In this document: piece after piece, positions 20,013 to 31,829 of the stretch
Layout: each line of letters starts with the position of its first letter
Position numbering within the stretch: position 1 is the stretch's first letter
Assembly (NCBI GenBank): GCA_905234815.1
Contig: CAJOIX010000003.1
Span: 1 to 64,000 of the forward strand
Length of the DNA: 64,000 nt
Origin: an uncultured Prevotella sp.
GTDB taxonomy: Bacteria; Bacteroidota; Bacteroidia; Bacteroidales; Bacteroidaceae
Reading direction: 5' to 3'
Notes under the pieces: generated by a model
Told to the model about the DNA's origin: nothing
Database searches by the model: none
Seen by the model: the letters and a program-made list of their open reading frames with translations, nothing else
Position numbers and translations under genes: made by a program

Positions 20013-22451
20013 TTATTCTTGCCCACGGAGGCGAAGCATGAGGCCGCTCAGTGCATTGGGGTCTTGAATGAGCACATCGCGAGGCTTGGCACCCTGTGCC
20101 GGTCCAACCACGCCTGCTGCTTCCAGCTGGTCCATGATGCGGCCAGCGCGGTTGTAGCCAATGGAGAGTCGACGCTGAATCATGCTGGTAGAGCCTTGCT
20201 GGGTCAGGATAATGGCTTTGGCAGCCTCTTCAAACATGGGGTCGAGATTGCCCATGCCTGCCCCTCCAGCACCTGCCGTACCGCCGTCATCGTTGACGGG
20301 TTCGGGCAGGATAAGGGGTTCTACCGGGCCAGGCTGATTGGCAATATAATTACAGATGCGTTCAACCTCTGGTGTATCAACAAAGGCACATTGCACACGC
20401 ACCGGCTCGCCATTGTCGAGAATAAGCATATCGCCTCGGCCAATCAGCTGTTCAGCTCCGGCACGGTCGAGAATGGTGCGCGAGTCGATGAGTGCCGCCA
20501 CCTTGAAGGCCATACGTCCGGGGAAGTTGGCTTTGATGGTACCGGTAATGATATTGGTGGTGGGGCGCTGTGTAGCGATAATCATGTGCATACCAACGGC
20601 ACGGGCTTTCTGGGCAATACGTGCAATGGGCAGTTCCACTTCCTTGCCGGCAGTCATGATGAGATCGCCGAACTCGTCGATTACCACCACGATGTATGGC
20701 ATGAATTCGTGTCCTTCTTCCGGATTGAGTTGATGCTGAAGGTATTTTTCGTTGTACTCTTTCACGTTGCGGGCGCCGGCCTTGCGAAGCAATGTGTAGC
20801 GGTCGTCCATGAGCACACAGAGTGAGTTCAGCGTTTTCACCACTTTCTGCGGATCGGTGATGATGGTATCGTCGTCAGGATTGACGGTGGCCATGAAGTG
20901 GTCGGCTATGGGCGCATAGATAGAGAATTCCACCTGCTTGGGATCGACAAGCACGATTTTCAGTTCGTTGGGGTGTTTTTTGTAGAGCAGCGAGGTGAGT
21001 ATGCAGTTCAGGCCGACCGACTTACCCTGTCCTGTAGCACCGGCCACAAGCAAATGGGGAATCTTGGCCAAGTCGAGCATGAACAGTTCATTGGTGATGG
21101 TTTTGCCCAATGCAATAGGGAGTTCCATCGTGGTCTGCTGGAATTTCTGGGTGTTCAGAATGGAGTGCATCGAAACGATTTGTTTCTTCTGGTTGGGCAC
21201 TTCTATACCGATGGTTCCCTTGCCGGGTATGGGGGCGATGATGCGGATACCCAGGGCGGCGAGCGAGAGTGCGATATCGTCTTGCAGATTGCGAATACGC
21301 GAGATGCGTACACCCTCGGCTGGCGTGATTTCATAGAGGGTTACCGTAGGTCCGACCGTAGCCTTGATTTCCTTGATGGCCACGCCAAACGAGTGCAGCA
21401 CCTCGACGATACGAGCATTGTTGGCTTTGATTTCGTCGTAGTCAATTTGCGGACGCTGGTCGTTGTCGTATTTCTTCAGCAAATCGAGCGTGGGATACTT
21501 ATAGCGGGTGAAAGGCTCCAGCGGATTGATCGGCTTGCTGAGATCAACTTCGGCATTGAGGCGTTTGCCTTTGGCCTCAGCCTCTTCCTCCATGGTATCT
21601 ACCACGAGGTCGGGTGTGTTGGTATCGGACAGTTGAGCATTTTGAGCGCCCTCCTGCTTTTTCTTACTGGCGGATTGCGATTTTTCAGTGGGCAGGGGCG
21701 TGAGGTCCACCACCGTGGGATGCTCCTCTTCGGCAGGCTGCTCAGCAGCGACAGGCTCATCTGCTTTGTCCTTGTCGGAAAAGAGGTCGTTGGTGACTGA
21801 TGTTTTCACACCACTCATCACATACTTGATGGGATTGAGCGTTTTCTTGATGATATTGATGGTCTCGCTGCTGATGAAAATGAGGAAAATGAGGGCCACA
21901 AGGAAGAGAATAGCCCAGAGCCCCGGCTCGCCTACGATATTGGTGAGATAGTTCTTTACAAACGCGCCATGGTCTCCACCGCAATCGAAGTGGAGCGACG
22001 AAAAGAGCGGCGTGACGGCTGCTGCACAGAACACCGATCCCCAGATGGCTGCGAGCACGAGGGAGAAGAACCACTTCAGCAGGTTCGGCTTCCATGCTCC
22101 TGTGAGCCGCAGGCCGAAAATAAAGAGGATGACAGGCAGGAGAAAGGCTGCCAGTCCGATTCCGCGCGAGAGCATCCAATAGGAAAGCAAGGCTCCCATG
22201 GAACCGCAGTAATTGGTAAGTTCCTTGCGCTGATTGAGGAAATCGCCTTCGCGGAGGTTTTCCAGAATGCTTTGGTCGTGGGCACCTGTGGTGCAGAAAG
22301 AGCCCATGGCCAGGGCCATATAGATGCTGAACGCGATGAGTATCACGCCCAGAATCATGTCGATTCGCTCGGTGAGCAACTGGCTGAAGCCAGTGGCCTC
22401 GGCCAACGATTGTGTTTTCTTTTTCCGGCGGGTGGTATTTTTACTTTTCAT
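20013..22451 (-). CDS. ftsK: DNA translocase FtsK/SpoIIIE
   Basis: 812 aa, N-terminal TM segments, AGATGQGKSVGLN Walker A, VVVIDEFGDLIMTAGKEVE Walker B, C-terminal gamma domain STSMIQRRLSIGYNRAGRIMDQLE. Confidence 0.97.
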   Translation of the reverse strand: MKSKNTTRRKKKTQSLAEATGFSQLLTERIDMILGVILIAFSIYMALAMGSFCTTGAHDQSILENLREGDFLNQRKELTNYCGSMGALLSYWMLSRGIGLAAFLLPVILFIFGLRLTGAWKPNLLKWFFSLVLAAIWGSVFCAAAVTPLFSSLHFDCGGDHGAFVKNYLTNIVGEPGLWAILFLVALIFLIFISSETINIIKKTLNPIKYVMSGVKTSVTNDLFSDKDKADEPVAAEQPAEEEHPTVVDLTPLPTEKSQSASKKKQEGAQNAQLSDTNTPDLVVDTMEEEAEAKGKRLNAEVDLSKPINPLEPFTRYKYPTLDLLKKYDNDQRPQIDYDEIKANNARIVEVLHSFGVAIKEIKATVGPTVTLYEITPAEGVRISRIRNLQDDIALSLAALGIRIIAPIPGKGTIGIEVPNQKKQIVSMHSILNTQKFQQTTMELPIALGKTITNELFMLDLAKIPHLLVAGATGQGKSVGLNCILTSLLYKKHPNELKIVLVDPKQVEFSIYAPIADHFMATVNPDDDTIITDPQKVVKTLNSLCVLMDDRYTLLRKAGARNVKEYNEKYLQHQLNPEEGHEFMPYIVVVIDEFGDLIMTAGKEVELPIARIAQKARAVGMHMIIATQRPTTNIITGTIKANFPGRMAFKVAALIDSRTILDRAGAEQLIGRGDMLILDNGEPVRVQCAFVDTPEVERICNYIANQPGPVEPLILPEPVNDDGGTAGAGGAGMGNLDPMFEEAAKAIILTQQGSTSMIQRRLSIGYNRAGRIMDQLEAAGVVGPAQGAKPRDVLIQDPNALSGLMLRLRGQE

Positions 22452-22583
22452 TGTGTCTGTCTATGCAAATTTTCAAGCTACAAAAGTAGTCTTTTTTTAT
22501 GATTGGGCAATGTTCTTGTTGAACTATTTTCATTTGAGGGCACACAAAGTGTGTTTTTCGTAAACGTCGCCCACAAAATTGGG

Positions 22584-24650
<2,067 letters not shown>

Positions 24651-24743
24651 TTACCTTTTTCAAAAATTTCAACCGCAAAAATACAAAATTCGCTCCAAAA
24701 CGAAACGGCAAATCCAGACTTTTTTCGTCCATTCGCAAGTAGC

Positions 24744-24886
24744 TGATAATCAGGCGCATAGAAACCGTGCTTCAAAAGCATAGCTTTTAGGCGGCAAAAG
24801 CATAGCTTTCGGAGGGCAAAAGCATAGCTTTTAGCGGCCAAAAGGATAGCTTTTGAAAAACAGGAGTTAAACACTGTCGATAAATT
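24744..24886. repeat. 22-bp-period palindromic array B (4 units)
   Basis: AAAAGCATAGCTTTT-type units from 24775 at about 22-bp spacing; conserved flank with CTGATAATCAG at 24744. Confidence 0.88.
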
Positions 24887-24966
24887 TTCGTTTTTTTTGA
24901 CTTTTTCAACAGTAAAAATTGTAATTTTGCAACTCAAACTTTCCATAAAAACTGGAACCAAAAGAA

Positions 24967-25926
24967 ATGAAAACACTCACTCCCCGCGAATATGCCGAGC
25001 AATGCCTGCGCGATGAAGCGCAAGCCGTGCTCGAACTGATACCCCAGCTCAGCGAAACATTCGACCGTGCCGTGGATCTGATTTTCCACTGCAAGGGCAA
25101 GGTCATCGTCACCGGTGTGGGCAAGAGCGGCCACATCGGCGCAAAAATTGCCGCCACCCTCTCATCGACCGGAACACCCTCGTTTTTCATTAATCCGCTC
25201 GACGTGTTCCACGGCGACCTCGGCGTGATGACTCCCGACGACGTGGTGCTCGCCTTGAGCAATTCCGGTCAGACCGACGAACTACTGCGATTCATTCCCA
25301 TGCTGCAGCAAATGGAAGTGCCCATCATTTCGATGACCCGCAACCCCGAATCGCTGTTGGCCAAGTATAGCACGATACACATCACCGTGAGCGTAAAGAA
25401 AGAAGCCTGTCCGCTGAATCTGGCACCCACCTCATCGACCACTGCCGCACTGGCCATGGGCGATGCGCTGGCCATAGCGCTCATGCAGGTGAGACACTTC
25501 AAACCCAAAGATTTTGCACACTTCCACCCGGGCGGCACGCTCGGACGGCGACTGCTCACCACGGCTGCCGACGTGATGCGCACGCAGGATATGCCCATCA
25601 TTCCTAAAGAAATGCATCTGGGCGAGGCCATCATCCACGTGAGCAAAGGGAAACTCGGTCTCGGCGTATCGCTCGACGACGCCGGATGCGTTGAAGGACT
25701 CATCACCGACGGCGACATCAGACGCGCCATGGAACGGTGGCAGGCCGGATTTGTGGAGCATACCGTTGAGGAAATCATGACGCGCGAACCCAAAATTGTG
25801 GCCCCAAACACAAAAATCACAGAAATACAACGCATCATGCACCGGCACAAGGTTCACACCGTGCTCGTTTGCGACAAGGAACGCCGGCTGCTGGGAGTTG
25901 TTGACCACTATTCCTGCATGATTTAA
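24967..25926 (+). CDS. kdsD: KpsF/GutQ family arabinose-5-phosphate isomerase (SIS + CBS)
   Basis: VTGVGKSGHIGAKIAATLSSTGTPSFF, HPGGTLGRRLL, two CBS domains. Confidence 0.95.
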   Translation: MKTLTPREYAEQCLRDEAQAVLELIPQLSETFDRAVDLIFHCKGKVIVTGVGKSGHIGAKIAATLSSTGTPSFFINPLDVFHGDLGVMTPDDVVLALSNSGQTDELLRFIPMLQQMEVPIISMTRNPESLLAKYSTIHITVSVKKEACPLNLAPTSSTTAALAMGDALAIALMQVRHFKPKDFAHFHPGGTLGRRLLTTAADVMRTQDMPIIPKEMHLGEAIIHVSKGKLGLGVSLDDAGCVEGLITDGDIRRAMERWQAGFVEHTVEEIMTREPKIVAPNTKITEIQRIMHRHKVHTVLVCDKERRLLGVVDHYSCMI

Positions 25927-25953
25927 TCATTATTGACAATTGAGAATTGAAAA

Positions 25954-27270
25954 TTGACAATAATGACTACATCCACAGATAGATTGTTCAACTTCGGCGG
26001 AAGGAACCTGCGGCGACTGATTTTTCTCACAGCCGTCATGCTCGCGCCCCTCTTTGCACAAGCACAGACAGCCGACTCGCTGCTCATGGAAGAACTCCGC
26101 CGGGACGGGGTGACTTTCTCCACAAACAATTCGCTCGTGCTTCTGCGCAGCGGACAAGAAAAATTCGACGATATGTTCGCCGCCATCCGCGCAGCCAAAA
26201 GCAGCGTGCATCTGGAATACTTCAACTTCCGCAATGACTCCATTGCGTCGCTCCTATTCGACATTCTGGCCGAAAAAGCCAAGGAAGGCGTGGAAGTGCG
26301 CGCACTGTTCGATGCCTTCGGCAATTCGTCAAACAATCAACCGCTGAAGCGGCGCCACCTCAAAGCCATTCGGGAGAGAGGCATAGAAATCGTGAAATTC
26401 GACCCCATCGTCTTCCCTTGGATTAACCACGGCTTTCATCGCGACCACAGAAAAATCGTGGTCATCGACGGGAAAGTGGCCTACACCGGAGGCATGAACG
26501 TGGCCGACTATTATATAAAAGGTACGGAGGTGGTCGGCTCTTGGCACGATATGCACTGCCGCATAGAGGGCGACGAAGTGAACACCCTGCAGAAGATTTT
26601 TCTCAACATCTGGAACAAGACCACCAAGCAAAACATTTACGGCCCGCAATACTATTTCGGTGTGTACCCCTCGCCGCGCTTTGCCCACCTCAAGCGCGAT
26701 ACCTCTTCCACCGCCGGAAGGAAAACCATCGGCATCATCAACCGCGAGCCGCACACCTCAAATAGAATCATCAGAAAATTCTACGAAGGAGCCATCAATC
26801 TGGCACAAGATTCCATCAAACTTATCAACCCCTACTTCACGCTCAACGGCCGGCTCAAACGCGCACTGCGACGAGCCGTAGAGCGCGGTGTGAAAGTGGA
26901 AATCATGCTATCGACCAAGAGCGATATTCCGCTCACACCCGATTGCGGCTTCTATAATGCCCACCGACTGATGAAACGCGGGTGCACCATCTGGATGTAC
27001 ACTCCAGGATTCCACCACACGAAAATCATTATGGTCGATGGAAAAATCTGCTCTGTGGGCAGTGCCAACCTCAATGCCCGCAGCCTCTCGTTCGACTACG
27101 AAGACAATGCCGTCATCTTCGATCAGGAAACAACGGCCGAACTCGACCAGCTCTTCGAGCGCGACAAGCACGACTGCTTCAAGCTGACCGAAAAACGCTG
27201 GGACCAATGGCGCACACCCTGGAAGAAATTTGTGGGATGGGCGGCCCACCTCATCGCACCCTTGCTTTAA
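25954..27270 (+). CDS. cls: Cardiolipin synthase (phospholipase D family)
   Basis: Two HKD motifs: HRDHRKIVVIDGKVAYTGGMN and HHTKIIMVDGKICSVGSANLNARS. Confidence 0.93.
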   Translation: MTIMTTSTDRLFNFGGRNLRRLIFLTAVMLAPLFAQAQTADSLLMEELRRDGVTFSTNNSLVLLRSGQEKFDDMFAAIRAAKSSVHLEYFNFRNDSIASLLFDILAEKAKEGVEVRALFDAFGNSSNNQPLKRRHLKAIRERGIEIVKFDPIVFPWINHGFHRDHRKIVVIDGKVAYTGGMNVADYYIKGTEVVGSWHDMHCRIEGDEVNTLQKIFLNIWNKTTKQNIYGPQYYFGVYPSPRFAHLKRDTSSTAGRKTIGIINREPHTSNRIIRKFYEGAINLAQDSIKLINPYFTLNGRLKRALRRAVERGVKVEIMLSTKSDIPLTPDCGFYNAHRLMKRGCTIWMYTPGFHHTKIIMVDGKICSVGSANLNARSLSFDYEDNAVIFDQETTAELDQLFERDKHDCFKLTEKRWDQWRTPWKKFVGWAAHLIAPLL

Positions 27271-27277
27271 TGCCCTC

Positions 27278-28480
27278 ATGAGCACACAACCCAATATCGC
27301 CATCATTGGCGGCGGCGCTGCAGGATTCTTCTGTGCCATCAATATCAAAGAATTGCTGCCCCAAGCGCAAGTAACCATCTTTGAGCGCACGGCCAGTCAA
27401 CTAATCAAGGTGGGACTATCGGGCGGCGGGCGGTGTAATTGTACCAACACCTTCGCCGATGTTACTGATTTGCAGCAGGTGTATCCGCGAGGATATCGGC
27501 TGCTGAAACGACTCTTCCCGACCTTCGGGCCCGCTGAAGCCCGGCAATGGTTTCTGACACACGGAGTAGAACTCAAAGAAGAAGCCGGCGGGCGCATCTT
27601 TCCCAAGTCCAACTCATCGCAAACCATCATCAACTGCCTCACCTCCTACTGCGGCAGATACGGCGTCAAAATTGTGCACCAGCGAGCCATTGCGAACCTC
27701 GACGAGCTGAAAGAGTTCACCCACATTGTCATCACCACCGGCAGTTTCTCTGCCAACGACACGCTCTCGCAGCAACTACAGCAACTCGGCCACGAAATCA
27801 TCCCACCCGTCCCGTCGCTTTTCGCCTTCCGCATAGCGGCCCTCGCCGATAGCGACGCCCAGCTGTCGGGCACCGCCTTGCAACACGCACAACTGAGCCT
27901 ACAGGGCACAAAGTTTCAGGCTGAAGGACCCATCATTGTGACCCACGAAGGCTTGAGCGGACCGGCCGTACTCAAACTGTCCAGCATGGCAGCCCGTCAT
28001 CTGGCCGAACAAAACTACAAGGCAACCCTGCAAATCAACTGGATTGCGGAAAATATGCAAGATGCCACCACGTGGATACAACAGCAAATCAACCAAGAAG
28101 GCAAAAAACTGCTCGCCAATTGCCACCCCGAATCTTGCTCTGCGCGACTCTGGCAATATCTCTTGCACCGCGCTATGGGCAATACAGAACAAAAACGCTG
28201 GGCCGAACTCAGCAGAAAAGATGCCAACCGGCTGGTCAACACCCTGACCAACGATTGCTACCCGATAGACGGACGAGCCGCAAACAAGGATGAATTTGTC
28301 ACCTGCGGCGGCATATCTCTGACCAGCGTTAATCCCTCAACCCTCGAGAGCCGCTACCGCCCAAACCTTTATTTTGCAGGCGAGGTGCTCGACATTGACG
28401 GCATCACCGGCGGTTTCAACTTTCAAGCAGCCTGGACCACTGCCCACACCGTGGCGCAGGCCATTGCTCGTGCAATGTAA
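27278..28480 (+). CDS. NAD(P)/FAD-dependent oxidoreductase (HI0933-like)
   Basis: IAIIGGGAAGFFCAINIKE, GLSGGGRCNCTNT, CGGISLTSVNPSTLESR, FAGEVLDIDGITGGFNFQAAW; start set at MSTQPNIA. Confidence 0.93.
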   Translation: MSTQPNIAIIGGGAAGFFCAINIKELLPQAQVTIFERTASQLIKVGLSGGGRCNCTNTFADVTDLQQVYPRGYRLLKRLFPTFGPAEARQWFLTHGVELKEEAGGRIFPKSNSSQTIINCLTSYCGRYGVKIVHQRAIANLDELKEFTHIVITTGSFSANDTLSQQLQQLGHEIIPPVPSLFAFRIAALADSDAQLSGTALQHAQLSLQGTKFQAEGPIIVTHEGLSGPAVLKLSSMAARHLAEQNYKATLQINWIAENMQDATTWIQQQINQEGKKLLANCHPESCSARLWQYLLHRAMGNTEQKRWAELSRKDANRLVNTLTNDCYPIDGRAANKDEFVTCGGISLTSVNPSTLESRYRPNLYFAGEVLDIDGITGGFNFQAAWTTAHTVAQAIARAM

Positions 28481-28591
28481 CAGAAATGTAACACTTTTTC
28501 TTCTCTATAATTCTACCACACTTTTACATTTGCAAAAAGAAAACAACACGCCATAAGGTTGCGCTTCTGCAAAAACCGGCGACTGAACACT

Positions 28592-29197
28592 ATGAAGTAC
28601 GAACTCATTCAAACCGACGGCGAAACAATCAGAATTCCAATAGCCGAAAACTATCACGACTGTGCAGAACTGATTCGTTCCGACGCATATCGCCACAATG
28701 GACGGCGCAGTTCGCTGTTAAGCATCTATCTGAACGGCATCACACGCACTTCCGTGGCCTTCGCCTTCTGGTGGCGATTGGCCCAGCACAAAGGTTTTCT
28801 CTACCCCTTGTGCAAATGGATGTTGCGACGATACAAGCGGCGCTATGGGCTCTTCATCCCCACAAGCGTGAAGATTGGCTACGGCTTCTACATCCAGCAT
28901 TGCCTGGGATTGGTCATCAATTCCAACGCAATAATAGGCAACAATGTGAACATGGGACAGTTCACCACCATTGGCAGCAATCTGCCCAAAGCCGCAGTGA
29001 TTGGCGATAATGTGTATGTCGGACCCAATGTCTGTATCGTAGATGATGTGATGATTCACTCTCATGTAACCATTGGCGCAGGGGCTGTGGTCACTAAAAA
29101 CTGCCTTTCCAACACCACCGTTGCCGGGGTGCCCGCCAAGGTGATACAAACATTCGCACACGACGACTACATCCGCCATCCGTGGCCGTTGGATTAA
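28592..29197 (+). CDS. Serine acetyltransferase-like hexapeptide-repeat protein
   Basis: Left-handed beta-helix repeats ([16 protein letters not shown]...[12 protein letters not shown]), VAGVPAKVI; start set at [10 protein letters not shown]. Confidence 0.88.
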   Translation: MKYELIQTDGETIRIPIAENYHDCAELIRSDAYRHNGRRSSLLSIYLNGITRTSVAFAFWWRLAQHKGFLYPLCKWMLRRYKRRYGLFIPTSVKIGYGFYIQHCLGLVINSNAIIGNNVNMGQFTTIGSNLPKAAVIGDNVYVGPNVCIVDDVMIHSHVTIGAGAVVTKNCLSNTTVAGVPAKVIQTFAHDDYIRHPWPLD

Positions 29198-29308
29198 AAG
29201 AAACAAAGAGGGCATTGCAGATCAGATTGATACGCAACTGGCTCATTCCTCAACTGAAATAAGAGTGTGTAAATAATTTAGTATTTAACCCTTTTTAAAT
29301 CAAAAACA

Positions 29309-29746
29309 ATGAAGACAAAATCTTTGATTCTCGGCATTTTGGCCTGTATTTGCTCTGTGATGGCTACCGCTTGCAGCAGCGATGACAATCTTGCTGTAAA
29401 CGAAGCCGTGATAACTGCCTTCCAGCAAAAATATCCCAACACCACTGCAAAATGGGGTTTTGAAAACAATCTCTACAAAGCAGAGTTCGTCAAAAATGGC
29501 GCTGAAGTTGATGCCTGGTTCCAGGCAGATGGCACTTGGGTGAAGAGTGAGACCGATCTGCAGGTGAGCGACCTGCCTGCCAATCTGAAAGAAATTATCA
29601 CACGGGATTATGCCCAATACGTTATAGATGATGTGGATTGGATTGAAACGCCCAACGGCAACTATTACGAAGTGGAACTTGAAAAGGCTGGCGCTGCAGA
29701 TCTCTACATCTACATCACTGCCGAAGGTCAGTACGTTAACCAATAA
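29309..29746 (+). CDS. PepSY-like (DUF2874-type) lipoprotein
   Basis: Lipobox VMATACSS; two related halves with FQQKYPNTTAKWGFE and TPNGNYYEVELEKAGAADLYIYI. Confidence 0.8.
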   Translation: MKTKSLILGILACICSVMATACSSDDNLAVNEAVITAFQQKYPNTTAKWGFENNLYKAEFVKNGAEVDAWFQADGTWVKSETDLQVSDLPANLKEIITRDYAQYVIDDVDWIETPNGNYYEVELEKAGAADLYIYITAEGQYVNQ

Positions 29747-29770
29747 CGCAAGGCTGATACCATAAATGAG

Positions 29771-29812
29771 AAATGGAAGTTAACGCAAAAAATTAACTTC
29801 CATTTTTCTTTT
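29771..29812 (+). terminator. Terminator downstream of the PepSY-like gene
   Basis: AAATGGAAGTTAA...TTAACTTCCATTTTT hairpin plus T-run. Confidence 0.7.
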
Positions 29813-29848
29813 TTTTATTTATTGCCATGATTTTCTTATCTTCGCCAC

Positions 29849-30547
29849 ATGAACTCACAACAACGTATTCTTGTAGTCGACGATGAGCAGGACCTTCGCG
29901 ACATTCTTCAGTTTCATCTCTCGCACGAAGGGTTTGCAGTTGATACGGCAGCCTCGGCGCAAAGCGCACTTGAACTGCATCCAGAAAATTATAATCTGCT
30001 GTTGCTCGACGTGATGATGGAGGGGATGAATGGCTTTGAACTGGCCCGACAACTCAAGCAACAGGCCAACTCAGCCGAATTGCCCATCATCTTTCTCACC
30101 GCCAAAGACACGGAAACAGACCTGCTGGAAGGTTTCCAGCTGGGAGCCGACGACTATATTGCAAAACCCTTCTCGCTCAAAGAACTCACGGCTCGCATAC
30201 GTGCTGTGCTCCACCGCACCGACAACAATCAACCATTGCTCAGTTTCAAAGGGCTCGAAGTTCATCCTGAGCAGAAATATGTGATTGTCGATAACCAGTC
30301 CATTGGCGCAACCCCCATCGAATATCAGCTCATGGAGCTTTTTCTGACACACAGAAACAGAATTTACTCACGCGAGGAACTCATTGATATTGTATGGCCC
30401 AGTGATGTGATTGTTACAGAACGAACAGTAGATGTAAACATCACTCGACTGAGAAAAAAACTCGGTGCGTATGCACAATACATTGTCACACGCACCGGAC
30501 ACGGCTATGGTTTCTTCACTTCAACAACAGAAAACACTCCACAATAA
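29849..30547 (+). CDS. OmpR-family response regulator
   Basis: RILVVDDEQDLRDIL, LLLDVMMEGMNGF, FLTAK; winged-helix C-terminus VTERTVDVNITRLRKKLG. Confidence 0.95.
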   Translation: MNSQQRILVVDDEQDLRDILQFHLSHEGFAVDTAASAQSALELHPENYNLLLLDVMMEGMNGFELARQLKQQANSAELPIIFLTAKDTETDLLEGFQLGADDYIAKPFSLKELTARIRAVLHRTDNNQPLLSFKGLEVHPEQKYVIVDNQSIGATPIEYQLMELFLTHRNRIYSREELIDIVWPSDVIVTERTVDVNITRLRKKLGAYAQYIVTRTGHGYGFFTSTTENTPQ

Positions 30548-31467
30548 TGAAAAAAATGACTGAAGGACAAAAGATGTTCGGGAACTTGTTGGCCATATTC
30601 TTCCTCTATGGCCTGTTCTTCATGCTCTTCGAAGATATCGATCGCAACCAGTTTGAGCCGCTCCACGACTTAATAGACTGGCAATTGCTGCTGTTTTTTG
30701 TCATCACGCTCTTTTTAGTTGCTGTTGTGCTGCATCGCTACTCCAAACGCATGGACGAACGCATCAGCCGAGAACAAGCCAAGAAAGAACACCAAATGCG
30801 CCGTGAACTCACGCAAAACATCTCACACGAACTGAAAACACCCGTGGCAAGCATTCAAGGATATTTGGAACTTATGCTCCACAATCCTGACATTAAACCA
30901 ACGCAGCAACAACAGTTTTTGGAAAAAAGTCTTGCGCAGACGCACCGACTCACCGCGTTGCTGCACGATCTCTCCACATTAAACCGAATGGATTATGCCA
31001 CTCAATGCCTCGAAAGAGAAGAGGTTGACATTATAGAAATTGTTCATGAGGTAGATACAAACACCTACCTGGCACGTCAACAACAACAGCAAACATTTAT
31101 AACAAATCTACCTGAAACGCTTCATGTAAGAGGTAACCGTGAACTGCTGTTCAGCATCTTCCAAAATCTTCTTGACAATAGTATCAAATACGCAGGCAAG
31201 AATACTACCATCTGCCTCTCGGCCACCAAAGAAAAGAAATACTGGAAATTTGTTTTCAGCGATAATGGCGTCGGCATCTTGCCTGAACACCGCAACAGGG
31301 TATTCGAAAGATTCTATCGCATAGACAAAGGGCGAAGCCGCAATCTGGGCGGCACGGGACTGGGACTATCCATCGTTAAAAATGCCGTAAAGCTCCATGG
31401 CGGGCAGATAAAAATTCAGGATGTGCCCAATGGCGGTGTGGCATTTGTCTTTACCATCGCCGAATAG
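30547..31467 (+). CDS. Sensor histidine kinase
   Basis: TM segments, NISHELKTPVASIQGYLELM H-box, NLLDNSIKYAG N-box, DNGVGI, GGTGLGLSIVKNAVKLHGG. Confidence 0.95.
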   Translation: MKKMTEGQKMFGNLLAIFFLYGLFFMLFEDIDRNQFEPLHDLIDWQLLLFFVITLFLVAVVLHRYSKRMDERISREQAKKEHQMRRELTQNISHELKTPVASIQGYLELMLHNPDIKPTQQQQFLEKSLAQTHRLTALLHDLSTLNRMDYATQCLEREEVDIIEIVHEVDTNTYLARQQQQQTFITNLPETLHVRGNRELLFSIFQNLLDNSIKYAGKNTTICLSATKEKKYWKFVFSDNGVGILPEHRNRVFERFYRIDKGRSRNLGGTGLGLSIVKNAVKLHGGQIKIQDVPNGGVAFVFTIAE

Positions 31468-31501
31468 AACTCTTGGTAAAAGACAAACTCAAATAAAAAT
31501 A

Positions 31502-31534
31502 AATCCCTGCTGGCATGAGTTGCCAGCAGGGATT
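31502..31534. terminator. Bidirectional terminator
   Basis: 14-bp perfect stem AATCCCTGCTGGCA/TGCCAGCAGGGATT between convergent genes. Confidence 0.8.
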
Positions 31535-31538
31535 ACTT

Positions 31539-31799
31539 TTATTCAATCGTCATCACATCTATATTTGATTCCTCTTCAGGATTAGGATCAGGTATCGTCC
31601 AAATCACTGCAGCATAGGTTAAGGAGGCTACAGCAACCACCAACAGAATAATGCGCATCCACTTGGAGAATAGTTTGCGCCAGCGTCTCCGATTGAAAGC
31701 ATAATCCTTGAATGGATTCAGTGTATCAAATAGCGACTCAGATCTCTTTATGCTGTCGTGATGATGGTGGTGATGATGATGGTGATGATGATCTTGCAT
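31539..31799 (-). CDS. Small single-TM protein with N-terminal His11 tract
   Basis: 86 aa MQDHHHHHHHHHHHDSIKRS... with TM segment IILLVVAVASLTYAAVIW; 30 bp downstream of hppA. Confidence 0.75.
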   Translation of the reverse strand: MQDHHHHHHHHHHHDSIKRSESLFDTLNPFKDYAFNRRRWRKLFSKWMRIILLVVAVASLTYAAVIWTIPDPNPEEESNIDVMTIE

Positions 31800-31829
31800 T
31801 GTTTTATAATTGTAAAATTACCAATCAGA

